Source: Didemnitutus sp047777955 (lineage in GTDB: Bacteria > Verrucomicrobiota > Verrucomicrobiia > Opitutales > Opitutaceae). Taken from it: a DNA stretch of 64,000 nt. The position numbers and the translations under genes were made by a program. Below, one piece after another: positions 27,514-35,587 of this stretch. Each line of letters opens with the position of its first letter. The stretch's first letter is position 1. The stretch lies in the NCBI RefSeq assembly GCF_047777955.1, contig NZ_CP180537.1:2666001-2730000 (forward strand), given 5' to 3'. The notes under the pieces are model-generated. The model saw nothing but the letters and a program-made list of their open reading frames with translations, was not told the origin of the DNA and made no database searches.

Positions 27514-27998
27514 CGAGGGTAACACAGCGAAAGGGACACGGTCTCAGACGTGCGGCAGAGCGTCTCGATTTCATCCGCGATGTCCAGACGCGTGCCGCCG
27601 CAGGCCGGAGGCCGGAAGCTGAACGCAGCATCCTAGCGAAACCGGCCCGGAATTACTCCCGGTGGCAGGAATATTTCTTTCGGAATCATAATGCCCGTCC
27701 GCGCCCCGTCCGGCGGGCGATTTCACGCCCTCCGCCCCCCCGTCCCTCGGAACACCGTTGAACCAGCGATTAACGCAACCGCCCGCGCGGCCCGGTCCGC
27801 CGCCGCTCCCGCGCCGTCCGCGCCGCGGACTTTTTTCCACCCGCGGCGCGGCCATGTTCCGCCATTGCCATCGAAAAAATCGCCGTCACTGGATAGCGGG
27901 GCCCGCTTCGCGCAACGAAACGGGCCTGCCATGCGTCGCCACCACCCCACTCGTTCCGCCCTCGCCGGCGCGCTGCGCGTTGCGCGGCGCGCCATGCC
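27514..27998. promoter_or_regulatory. Divergent control region between the two large operons
   Basis: There is no convincing gene in these 485 bases. The AT-richest patch (about 27670-27692, AATATTTC... and CATAAT at 27687-27692) is the best place for promoter elements, but no good -35 box pairs with it. A terminator-like hairpin lies at 27816-27836. GTTG...CAAC arms flank GATTAACG near 27758-27780, a possible but weak operator. Confidence 0.4.
27816..27836 (+). terminator. Leader terminator (possible attenuator) upstream of the Fe-ADH operon
   Basis: Stem GTCCGC/GCGGAC (27816-27821 and 27825-27830) with loop GCC, followed directly by six T residues on the plus strand. No plus-strand gene ends upstream, since the neighbour is transcribed away, so it would act on the leader of the downstream operon about 165 bases before its first ATG. 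Attenuation is inferred. Confidence 0.5.
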
Positions 27999-29159
27999 AT
28001 GAGCACGCCCCGGCCCATCACCCTGCTCCAACCCGCGCGCATCGCCTTCGGCGCCGGCGGTGCCGCGCCGGCAGTCCTGGAATTTTCCCGCGGCGTCCAT
28101 CGCCGCGCCGTCGTCATCAGCACCGCCGCCCTCACCGCCGCCGCTGAGACGGTGGCGCAAACGCTCGCGACGGCCGGCATCCCGACCGAGGTGATCCTCG
28201 AGCCCCCGGCCGAGCCCACCGTCGCCTCGTGCGAGGCGCTGCGCCGCCGCACCCGCGCCGCCCGCCCGGACGTCGTCTACGCGCTCGGCGGCGGCAGCGT
28301 GCTCGACGTCGCCAAGCTCGCCGCCGCGCTGCACGACCGCGACGAGCCGGTCGCGCAGTTCTTCGGCTCCGGCCTCGTCACCGCCCGCCGCACCGCGCTC
28401 GCCTGCCTGCCGACCACCGCCGGGACCGGCAGCGAGGTCTCGCCCAACGCCCTCCTGCTCGACGAGGCCGCGCAGGCCAAGAAGGCCGTCATCAGCCCCG
28501 CACTCGTGCCCGACATCGCCATCGTCGACCCCGAGCTCATGCGCTCGCTGCCGCCGGCGCTCACGGCCACGACCGGCATCGACGCGCTGGCGCACTGCCT
28601 CGAGGCCTACGCCAATCTCTCCGCCCACCCGGTCGTCGACCTCCACGCGCTCGAGGGCGTCCGGCTGATCGCGACGCACCTGCCGCGCGCCGTGGCCGAC
28701 GGCCACGACCTGGCCGCGCGCTCGGCCGTCGCCCTCGGCAGCCTCTACGGCGGGCTCTGCCTCGGCCCGGTCAACACCAACGGCGTGCACGCCCTCGCCT
28801 ACCCGCTCGGCGGCGAGCACCACCTGCCGCACGGCCTGTCGATCGCGCTGATGCTGCCGCACGTCGTCGCCTTCAACTGCTCGGCCCTGCCCGAACGCCA
28901 CGCCGCCCTCGCCCGCGCCCTCGGCGCGCCGGACCTCGGCGACGACCGTCGCACCGCCGCGCAGCTCCCCGAGCGGCTCCGCGCGCTGCTCGCGGCGTGC
29001 CGCGTGCCGCTGGGCCTCGAGCGCCACAACATCCCCCTCGCCCGCCTGCCCCAGCTCGCCGAGGCGGGCCTGCTCGTCACGCGCCTCCTGAAAAACAACC
29101 CGCGTCCGGTCTCGCGCGACGACGCCATCGCCATCTACCAAGCCGCCTATCGCGCATGA
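27999..29159 (+). CDS. Iron-containing alcohol dehydrogenase
   Basis: A cytoplasmic NAD(P)-dependent enzyme of 386 residues, full length for group III alcohol dehydrogenases. The Rossmann-like N-terminal half has the conserved VVYALGGGSVLDVAK and TTAGTGSEVSPNALL. The metal ligands appear in GIDALAHCLEAY (Asp and His) and in the HALAYPLGGEHHLPHG block (two His). It would interconvert an alcohol or hydroxy acid with an aldehyde or keto compound. First in the plus-strand operon and overlapping the DapA-family gene (ATGA), it may reduce the aldehyde released by that aldolase, such as glycolaldehyde or lactaldehyde, or oxidise a sugar acid. The substrate is inference. Confidence 0.92.
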   Translation: MSTPRPITLLQPARIAFGAGGAAPAVLEFSRGVHRRAVVISTAALTAAAETVAQTLATAGIPTEVILEPPAEPTVASCEALRRRTRAARPDVVYALGGGSVLDVAKLAAALHDRDEPVAQFFGSGLVTARRTALACLPTTAGTGSEVSPNALLLDEAAQAKKAVISPALVPDIAIVDPELMRSLPPALTATTGIDALAHCLEAYANLSAHPVVDLHALEGVRLIATHLPRAVADGHDLAARSAVALGSLYGGLCLGPVNTNGVHALAYPLGGEHHLPHGLSIALMLPHVVAFNCSALPERHAALARALGAPDLGDDRRTAAQLPERLRALLAACRVPLGLERHNIPLARLPQLAEAGLLVTRLLKNNPRPVSRDDAIAIYQAAYRA

Positions 29160-30052
29160 AAACCGCCCCGCACCACGGCGTCATCGTGCCCCTGGTCACC
29201 CCGGCCACGGCGGACGGACGCCTCGACGAGGCGGGCGCCGAGCGGCTCGTCGCCCACGTCGCCGCCTCCGGCTGCGGCCTGCTCGTCGCCGGCACCACCG
29301 GCGAGGTCGCCTCACTGCCCGACGCGGTGCGCCGCCGCTTCGTCGAGATCGCCGTGCGCGTCGCAGCCGGCCGCGTCCCGGTCTTCGCGTGCGTCGCGCA
29401 CAATTGCCTCGCCGACAGCGTTGCGCTCGCGCGCGAGCACCTGCGCCAGGGAGCCGACGCCGTCGTCGCGATGCTGCCGAACTACTTCAAGCTCGAGCCG
29501 GCCGAGATGCGCCGCTACTTCGAGCAGCTCGCCGACGCGACGCCCGGTCCGGTCTATCTCTACAACATCCCCGCCACCGTCGGCATGTCGATTCCCCTCG
29601 AGGTGATCGAGGCGGTCAGCGCGCGCGCGAACGTGATCGGCCTGAAGGATTCCGAGAGCGCGCCCGGACGCAAGGAGGCGCTGGCGGAGCGCTTCGCCGC
29701 CCGCGCCGACTTCGCGCTCTTCATGGGCGCGGCCGCCCACAGCGCCGCGGCGCTGCGGCTCGGCTTCCGCGGTTTCGTCCCGAGCTCCGGCAACTACCGC
29801 CCCGACCTCGCCGCCCAGCTCTACGCCGCCGCCCGCGCCGGCGATTGGCCGCGCGCGGAACAGCTCCAGCAGGCCTCCGACGCCGTCGGCGCCGTTTACC
29901 AGAAGGGCCGCACGCTCGGGCAGTCGCTCGCCGCGCTGAAAGCGATGCTCGCCGAGCGCGGGCTCTGTGGTCCAGACATGTTCCCGCCGCTGGCGCCGCT
30001 CGACGCCGAAGCCCGCGCCGCCCTCCGCGCCCAACTCGCCCCTCTCACCTGA
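29156..30052 (+). CDS. Dihydrodipicolinate synthase/N-acetylneuraminate lyase family aldolase
   Basis: A class I aldolase of 298 residues. TIM-barrel signatures are complete: LLVAGTTGEVASLP (phosphate/carboxylate loop), VYLYNIPATVG (catalytic Tyr) and NVIGLKDSE (Schiff-base Lys). GFVPSSGNYRP fits the specificity loop. It joins or splits pyruvate (or a 2-keto acid) with an aldehyde. Real dapA is unlikely because the gene sits between a Fe-ADH and a four-carbon acid kinase; a 2-keto-3-deoxy sugar acid aldolase is more plausible (inference). Its ATG overlaps the stop of the previous gene. Confidence 0.9.
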   Translation: MKTAPHHGVIVPLVTPATADGRLDEAGAERLVAHVAASGCGLLVAGTTGEVASLPDAVRRRFVEIAVRVAAGRVPVFACVAHNCLADSVALAREHLRQGADAVVAMLPNYFKLEPAEMRRYFEQLADATPGPVYLYNIPATVGMSIPLEVIEAVSARANVIGLKDSESAPGRKEALAERFAARADFALFMGAAAHSAAALRLGFRGFVPSSGNYRPDLAAQLYAAARAGDWPRAEQLQQASDAVGAVYQKGRTLGQSLAALKAMLAERGLCGPDMFPPLAPLDAEARAALRAQLAPLT

Positions 30053-30056
30053 TCCC

Positions 30057-31210
30057 ATGCCTCGCCTGCCGTTCATCGTCATCGCCGACGACCTCACGGG
30101 TGCCGCCGAACTCGCGGCCCTCGCCCACCAAGCCGGATTACGCGCCGTCGTCCTGACCGAGCCGCCGCGCCGGGGCATCTCCGCCGACGTCATCGTCTGC
30201 GACAGCGGCACGCGCCTCGCCACCCCCGCCGTCGCCGCCCGCAAGGTCGCCCGGCTCGCCCGCCGCCTCCGCTCCATCCCGAACGCCGGCATCTTCAAGA
30301 AGGTCGACTCCGTCCTGCGCGGCAACGTCATGGCCGAGATCGAGGCGTGCATGGAGGTGCTCGGCCTGCCCCGCACGCTGCTCGTGCCCTGCAATCCCTC
30401 GCTCGGCCGCATCATCAACCACGGCCGCTACTTCATCGCCGGCGTGCCGCTGCACCGCACCGCCTTCGCCCGCGAGCCGCATCACCCGCGCAAGACCTGC
30501 CTCGTCGACCACCTGCTCGCCGACGGCTCCGCCCCCGTCCAGTGCTACCACACCGCCGAGGAGCTGCCCGCCAGCGGCGTCAGCGTCGGCGAGGCCAGCA
30601 GCCCGGCCGACGTCTCGCTCTGGGCCTCGCGGCTGGACAACCAGACCTTCCCGGCCGGCGGCGCCGACTTCTTCCGCATGTGGCTCCACCACCACCGCGC
30701 CGGCCGCCGCGTCACGCGCACCGTGTCCCCCGACCTCGGGGCCACCCTGATGCTGAGCGGCACCGCCACGCCGACGGATCCGGTCACGCCCGTGCCCGGC
30801 CCGCAGATCGCCCTCAAGCCGAACGCGCTCCCCGGCCCGGCCCGCTCGCGGCGGAGGCGCTCGCGCATCTGCGCGCCACCCAGGTCGTCTCCGTCTTCAT
30901 CCACGTCTCGCCCAAGTCCGGCCAGGGCTCCTCGAAGGCGATCAACCGCATGTTCTCGCTCCTCGTGCGCCGGCTGCGCCCGACCCGGGCCTTCCGCCAC
31001 GTGCTCATCGCCGGCGGCACGACGACCGCGCTCGTCCTCGAATCCCTCGGCTGGCACCGCCTCGAGGTCGTGCACGTGTGGGGACCCGGCGTCGTCACGC
31101 TGCGCCCGTCCGAGGCGCCGCGCTTCGCCATCACCACGAAACCCGGCAGCTATCCCTGGCCGGTGAGCCTGCGCCGCCACTTCGCCACGATCGACGCCGC
31201 CGCGGAATGA
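30057..31210 (+). CDS. Four-carbon acid sugar kinase, DUF1537 family (frame disrupted near 30840)
   Basis: The first frame starts with IVIADDLTGAAELA, the DUF1537 N-terminal substrate-binding motif, and continues through IFKKVDSVLRGNVMAEIEA and LLVPCNPSLGR to about residue 260. The second frame supplies PLAAEALAHLRAT, VSVFIHVSPKSGQG and the nucleotide-binding GGTTTALVLESLG. One missing base in the run CCCGGCCCGGCCCGCTC (30831-30846) explains the break. The rejoined protein is about 384 residues. DUF1537 kinases (OtnK, DtnK, LtnK types) phosphorylate tetronates such as D-threonate or D-erythronate at O4. The PdxA-type gene next door, overlapping by ATGA, completes the known two-step route to dihydroxyacetone phosphate. 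Which tetronate is used is unknown. Confidence 0.85.
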
Positions 31211-32220
31211 GTTCGAGCTCGATCATCGCCCTCACCCTCGGCGATCCGGCCGGCACCGGCCCGGAACTGATCCTCAAGGCCCTCGCCCAACCCGAGGTGC
31301 GCGCGCTCGGCCCGCTGCTCGTCGTCGGCGACGCCGCCGTGCTCGCGCGCGCCCAGCGCTACACCGGCACCACGCTGCCGATCCGCACGGTGAAGACGGC
31401 CGCCGACGCGCCCGCCTTCGCCGCCGACGGCGTGGCCGTGCTCGATCTGGCCAACGTCGACGCCGCCCGCCACCACCTCGGCCGCGTCGATCCGCTGTGC
31501 GGCCAGGCCGCCTACGAATCGATCAGGCGCGCCACGGAGCTGGCGCTCGCGGACGAGGTCGGCGCCATCGTCACTTCCGCCATCAACAAGGCGGCGCTCA
31601 ACGCCGCCGGGCATCATTTCGACGGCCACACCGGCCTGCTCGCCCAGCTCTGCGGCGCGCCGGGCGCGACGATGATGCTCGTCGCCGACCAGCTGCGCGT
31701 CAGCCACGTCTCGACCCACGTCTCGCTCCGCCAGGCCATCGACCGCGTGCGCCCCGAGCGGATCGTGAAAGTCCTCCAGCTCACGCACGCCGCCGTGCGC
31801 CGCCTCGGCATCGCGCAGCCGCGGCTCGCCGTCGCCGGCCTCAACCCCCACGCCGGCGAAGGCGGCCTCTTCGGCGACGAGGAGGAGAAGTTCATCGCCC
31901 CCGCCGTCGCCCAGGCGCGCGCCGCCGGCCTCGACGCGCACGGGCCGTTCGCGGGCGACACGATTTTCTTCCGCACGCTGCAGGGCGAGTTCGACGCCGC
32001 CGTGGCGATGTATCACGACCAGGGCCACGTCGCCGCCAAGATGCTCGGCATCTGGCGCGGGGTGAACGTCACCCTCGGCCTGCCCATCATCCGCACCTCG
32101 GTCGAGCACGGCACGGATTTCGCCAACGCCGGCACCGGCCGCGGCGATCCGCGCAGCCTCGTCGAGGCGATCAAGCTCGCCGCCCGCATGGCGCGCCACC
32201 GCGCGTCCGTCGCCGCATGA
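31207..32220 (+). CDS. pdxA2: PdxA-family 4-phospho-tetronate dehydrogenase (PdxA2-like)
   Basis: A protein of 337 residues in the PdxA family (ALTLGDPAGTGPELILKAL). The metal-binding His residues are present in HHFDGHTGLLAQL, GLNPHAGEGGLFGDEE and MYHDQGHVAAKM. PdxA itself makes pyridoxal precursors, but PdxA2 paralogues beside DUF1537 kinases oxidise D-threonate 4-phosphate or D-erythronate 4-phosphate, which decarboxylate to dihydroxyacetone phosphate. The gene overlaps the kinase (ATGA) and the following sialidase-fold gene (ATGA), so a role in sugar-acid catabolism is favoured over vitamin B6 synthesis. The symbol reflects that context. Confidence 0.88.
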   Translation: MSSSSIIALTLGDPAGTGPELILKALAQPEVRALGPLLVVGDAAVLARAQRYTGTTLPIRTVKTAADAPAFAADGVAVLDLANVDAARHHLGRVDPLCGQAAYESIRRATELALADEVGAIVTSAINKAALNAAGHHFDGHTGLLAQLCGAPGATMMLVADQLRVSHVSTHVSLRQAIDRVRPERIVKVLQLTHAAVRRLGIAQPRLAVAGLNPHAGEGGLFGDEEEKFIAPAVAQARAAGLDAHGPFAGDTIFFRTLQGEFDAAVAMYHDQGHVAAKMLGIWRGVNVTLGLPIIRTSVEHGTDFANAGTGRGDPRSLVEAIKLAARMARHRASVAA

Positions 32221-34013
32221 TTCCGCGCTGGCTCCTCCTCCTCGGCCTGCCCGCCGCGCTCGCCGCCGCGCCGGCGGCGCCGCCGCCGTTCGTTTTCACC
32301 GGCCCGGAACGCGCGGCCTCCACCGCCGACGGCGGCCTGCGGCCGGTCGTCGGCGGACAGAACATCCAGGTCTACCGCGCCAACCGCACGCACCCGGCCA
32401 ACGCGGAAAAACTCGGCCACACCTACTTCCACCAGCCGATGCTCGCCTGGTGGCGCGGCCGGTTCTACGTCGAGTTCCTCAGCAACCCCGTCGGCGAGCA
32501 CCAGGGCGCCGGCTCGACCTGGCTGACGAGCTCCGCCGACGGCGTCCGCTGGGACGAGCCGCGCGTGATCTTCCCGCCCTTCGCGCTGCCCGACGGCACG
32601 CCGACGCTCGCGCACCAGCGCATGGGTTTCTACGTCGCGCCGGACGGCCGGCTGCTCGCGCTCGCCTTCTACGGCAAGCCGCCCGAGCCCAACGACGGCA
32701 CCGGCATCGGCCGCGCCGTGCGCGAGGTGCACGCGGACGGCTCGCTCGGGCCGATCTACTTCATCCGCCTGAACGCCAAGCAGCCCTTCGCCAACTTCAC
32801 CCCGCCCTACCCGCTCTACCGCACGTCGCCCGACCGCGGCTTCGTCGCCGCCTGCGAGGCCCTGCTCGCGAACAAGCTCATGACGGGCCAGTGGTGGGAG
32901 GAGGACCAGCTCGACGAGAGCGGCTTCTACACCATCCGCGGCAAGGCGATGTCCTTCGTCCACCGTCCCGACGGCGCCGTGCTCGGCGTCTGGAAGAACG
33001 CGCTCGTCGCCCTCTCGCGCGACGAGGGCCGCACGTGGACCGAAAAGCAGTTCGGCACGAACCTGCCCAACAACGCCTCGAAATACGCGCTCACCCGCAC
33101 CGGCGACGGCCGCTTCGCGCTTTTCCTCAACCCGACGAACCGCCTGCGCTTCCCGCTCGCCGTGATGACCAGCGACGACGGCGAGCATTTCTCCCAGCTG
33201 CTCACCGTCCACGGCGAGACGCCCGACCAGCGCTTCGCGGGCAATTTCAAGAACCTCGGCCCGCAATACGTCCGCGCCATCGCCGAGGGCAACGGCACGC
33301 CGCCCGACCACGCGCAGGCGACCTGGGTCACCTACAGCGTGAACAAGGAGGACATCTGGGTCGCGCGCGTCCCCACGCCGATCACCGGCCGCGCCGCCGC
33401 GCCCGTCGCCGACACCTTCGAGGCCGACGCCGTCGGCGCGCTGCCCGCCGGCTGGAACGTCTACAGCCCGCTCTGGGCGCCCGTCCGCGTCGTCGCCGCC
33501 GGCGGCGCCGGGCACGCGCTCGAGCTGCGCGACGAGGATCCCTACGATTACGCGCGCGCCGTGCGCGTCTTTCCGGAGACGCACGGCCTGAAGGCCGCCT
33601 TCAAGATCCTGCCGCGGCAGACCGACGCGCGCCTCGAGATCGAGCTCACCGACGCCCGCGGCAACCGCCAGCTCCTGCTCGCCCTCGCCGAGGACGGCCG
33701 CGTGTGGGTCTCGCACGAGGGCGTCTGGACCGACAACGGCGCTTACCGCTCCGGCGAGTGGCTCGCGTTCGCCTACGACGCCTCGCCCAAGCCGACCTCC
33801 GACCGCGGCGACCTCTTCCTCAACGGCCACCCCGCCACGCCGCGCGCGATCGGACCGACCGAGGCGACGACGACCGTCGAGCGTTTGTCGTTCCGCACCG
33901 GCGCGGCGCGTTCGCGGCCGTTCGGCGGACGCGACTTGTCCGGGGCCGACGAGAAGGCGCCCGCCGCTTCCTTTCTGATCGACGACGTCGTGCTCACGCC
34001 GGTGTCGCCGTAG
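32217..34013 (+). CDS. Secreted sialidase-superfamily protein with C-terminal jelly-roll domain
   Basis: A protein of 598 residues with signal peptide MIPRWLLLLGLPAALAAAP. The N-terminal propeller (about 30-380) shows HTYFHQPMLAWWRGRFYVEFLSNPVGEH, SSADGVRWDEP, SRDEGRTWTEKQFG and SDDGEHFSQL, which are Asp-box-like repeats of BNR/sialidase-type proteins. The C-terminal part (about 400-595) looks like a concanavalin-type beta-sandwich (DTFEADAVGALPAGWNVYSP, RLEIELTDARGN). Relatives occur in loci for rhamnose- and uronate-rich polymers; a match to GH145 is possible but unproven. It sits between pdxA2 and a symporter, 24 bases upstream of the latter. Confidence 0.75.
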   Translation: MIPRWLLLLGLPAALAAAPAAPPPFVFTGPERAASTADGGLRPVVGGQNIQVYRANRTHPANAEKLGHTYFHQPMLAWWRGRFYVEFLSNPVGEHQGAGSTWLTSSADGVRWDEPRVIFPPFALPDGTPTLAHQRMGFYVAPDGRLLALAFYGKPPEPNDGTGIGRAVREVHADGSLGPIYFIRLNAKQPFANFTPPYPLYRTSPDRGFVAACEALLANKLMTGQWWEEDQLDESGFYTIRGKAMSFVHRPDGAVLGVWKNALVALSRDEGRTWTEKQFGTNLPNNASKYALTRTGDGRFALFLNPTNRLRFPLAVMTSDDGEHFSQLLTVHGETPDQRFAGNFKNLGPQYVRAIAEGNGTPPDHAQATWVTYSVNKEDIWVARVPTPITGRAAAPVADTFEADAVGALPAGWNVYSPLWAPVRVVAAGGAGHALELRDEDPYDYARAVRVFPETHGLKAAFKILPRQTDARLEIELTDARGNRQLLLALAEDGRVWVSHEGVWTDNGAYRSGEWLAFAYDASPKPTSDRGDLFLNGHPATPRAIGPTEATTTVERLSFRTGAARSRPFGGRDLSGADEKAPAASFLIDDVVLTPVSP

Positions 34014-34037
34014 CTTTCGCTGTTCGTCACCTCCCCA

Positions 34038-35585
34038 ATGAATTCCCTCCGCTGGTTGGACCTCGCGGTCATCGTTGTCTACATGGTCGGCATGCTCTGG
34101 CTCGGCCTGCGCTACACGCGCCGCCAGAAGACGACCGAGGACTATTTCGTCGCCGGCCGCTCGATTCCCGCGTGGGCGATGGGCGTGTCGGTCTTCGCCA
34201 CGCTGATCAGCAGCATCACCTTCATCGCCTATCCCGGCGGCGCCTTCGGCGGCAACTGGGCCGAGCTCGTGCCGGGCTTCATGGTGATCGTCGTCCTCGT
34301 GCTGGTGGGCTCGATCATCATCCCGTTCTTCCGCGAGGTCGTCCGCATGAGCGCGTTCGAGTATTTTGAAAAGCGCTTCGGCTACAGCGTGCGGCTCTAC
34401 ACCTCGCTCGGCTTCACGCTGGGGCATTTCTCCAAGATGGGCTTCGTCTTCTACCTCGTCGCCCTCACCGTGCAGAGCCTCACCGGCTGGGACATGTCGA
34501 CCGTCATCGTCGCCTCCGGCATCGTGACCGTGATCTACACCTACGCCGGCGGACTCGAGGCGGTGATCTGGACCGACGTCGCGCAGGGCTTCATCATGTG
34601 GCTCGGCATCGCGATCAGTCTGGGCACGCTCGTCGTGCTCATGCCCGGCGGGGCCGCGGCGGGTTTCCAGCTCGCGTGGGACAACCACAAGTTCGACCTC
34701 GGCACGCTGCAGTGGGATTTCTCCGCCAAGAGCTTCTGGGTCATGGCCGCCTACGGCTTCTTCTGGTATCTCCAAAAATACACCGCCGACCAAACGATCA
34801 TCCAGCGCTACCTCGTGGCCAAGGACGACCGCTCCGCCGTTCGCGGCGTCGCCCTCGGCGCGCTGCTCTGCATCCCGGTCTGGGCGCTCTTCCTCCTCAT
34901 CGGCACGCTGACGTGGAGCTACTACCGGCTCTCCGGCGAGGTGCTGCCGCCGCACATCGTGAAGCCCGACCAGTTCTACCCGCACTTCCTCGCCACTCAC
35001 GTGCCGGCCGGCTTTGCGGGCGTGATCATGGCGTCGCTCTTCGCCGCGGCGATGTCCACGATCTCGTCCGACCTGAACTGCTTCGCCGTCGTCGGCGTGG
35101 AGGACTTCTACGCCAAGCTGCGCCGGAACACCACGGACCGCGACCGTCTCGTCATGGGCAAGGTGATCGTCGCCATCACCGGCGCCCTCTGCACGCTGGT
35201 CGCGCTCTGGCTCGCCCAGACCAAGGGCACGGCGCTCTCGCTCTACTTCACCGCCACGTCCGTGCTCGCCGGCGGCCTGTTCGGCGTGTTTGCCCTGGCC
35301 TTCCTCAGCACGCGGGCACACCTGCGCGGCCTGTGGGTCGGCATCATCGCCTGCATCCTCTTCACCGCCTACGCCACCTTCACCTCCGGCAAGGCGCCCG
35401 TGCTCGACCTCGGCGCGTGGAACTTCCGCCTCAACGGCGTGCTCATCGGCGTCATCGGCCACCTCATCGTCGTCGCCGTCGGCTACGCCGCGAGCCTCGT
35501 CCTTCCCGGTCCGCGCGCGCCGGCGGGTCTCACCGTCTGGGGCTGGCGCGAGCAAAAGCGCCGCGCCGCCGCCGCGGTTTCCTGA
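34038..35585 (+). CDS. Sodium/solute symporter (SSS family)
   Basis: A protein of 515 residues with about 13-14 predicted membrane segments. Family markers include TEDYFVAGRSIPAWAMGVSVFATLISSITFI (helix 1-2 region with the sodium-site Ser/Thr), TYAGGLEAVIWTDVAQ and ASLFAAAMSTISSDLN (helix 8, sodium ligands), and KYTADQTIIQRYL. It would import a sugar, sugar acid or similar small organic solute with Na+. Its place between a secreted glycosidase-like protein and a GH67-like enzyme suggests uptake of a released monosaccharide. Substrate unknown. Confidence 0.92.
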   Translation: MNSLRWLDLAVIVVYMVGMLWLGLRYTRRQKTTEDYFVAGRSIPAWAMGVSVFATLISSITFIAYPGGAFGGNWAELVPGFMVIVVLVLVGSIIIPFFREVVRMSAFEYFEKRFGYSVRLYTSLGFTLGHFSKMGFVFYLVALTVQSLTGWDMSTVIVASGIVTVIYTYAGGLEAVIWTDVAQGFIMWLGIAISLGTLVVLMPGGAAAGFQLAWDNHKFDLGTLQWDFSAKSFWVMAAYGFFWYLQKYTADQTIIQRYLVAKDDRSAVRGVALGALLCIPVWALFLLIGTLTWSYYRLSGEVLPPHIVKPDQFYPHFLATHVPAGFAGVIMASLFAAAMSTISSDLNCFAVVGVEDFYAKLRRNTTDRDRLVMGKVIVAITGALCTLVALWLAQTKGTALSLYFTATSVLAGGLFGVFALAFLSTRAHLRGLWVGIIACILFTAYATFTSGKAPVLDLGAWNFRLNGVLIGVIGHLIVVAVGYAASLVLPGPRAPAGLTVWGWREQKRRAAAAVS

Positions 35586-35587
35586 TC

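Noticed and set aside
32013..35555. Minus-strand ORF of 1180 codons
   Set aside because: Antisense to three clear genes (pdxA2-like, sialidase-like, symporter); composition is typical of a shadow.
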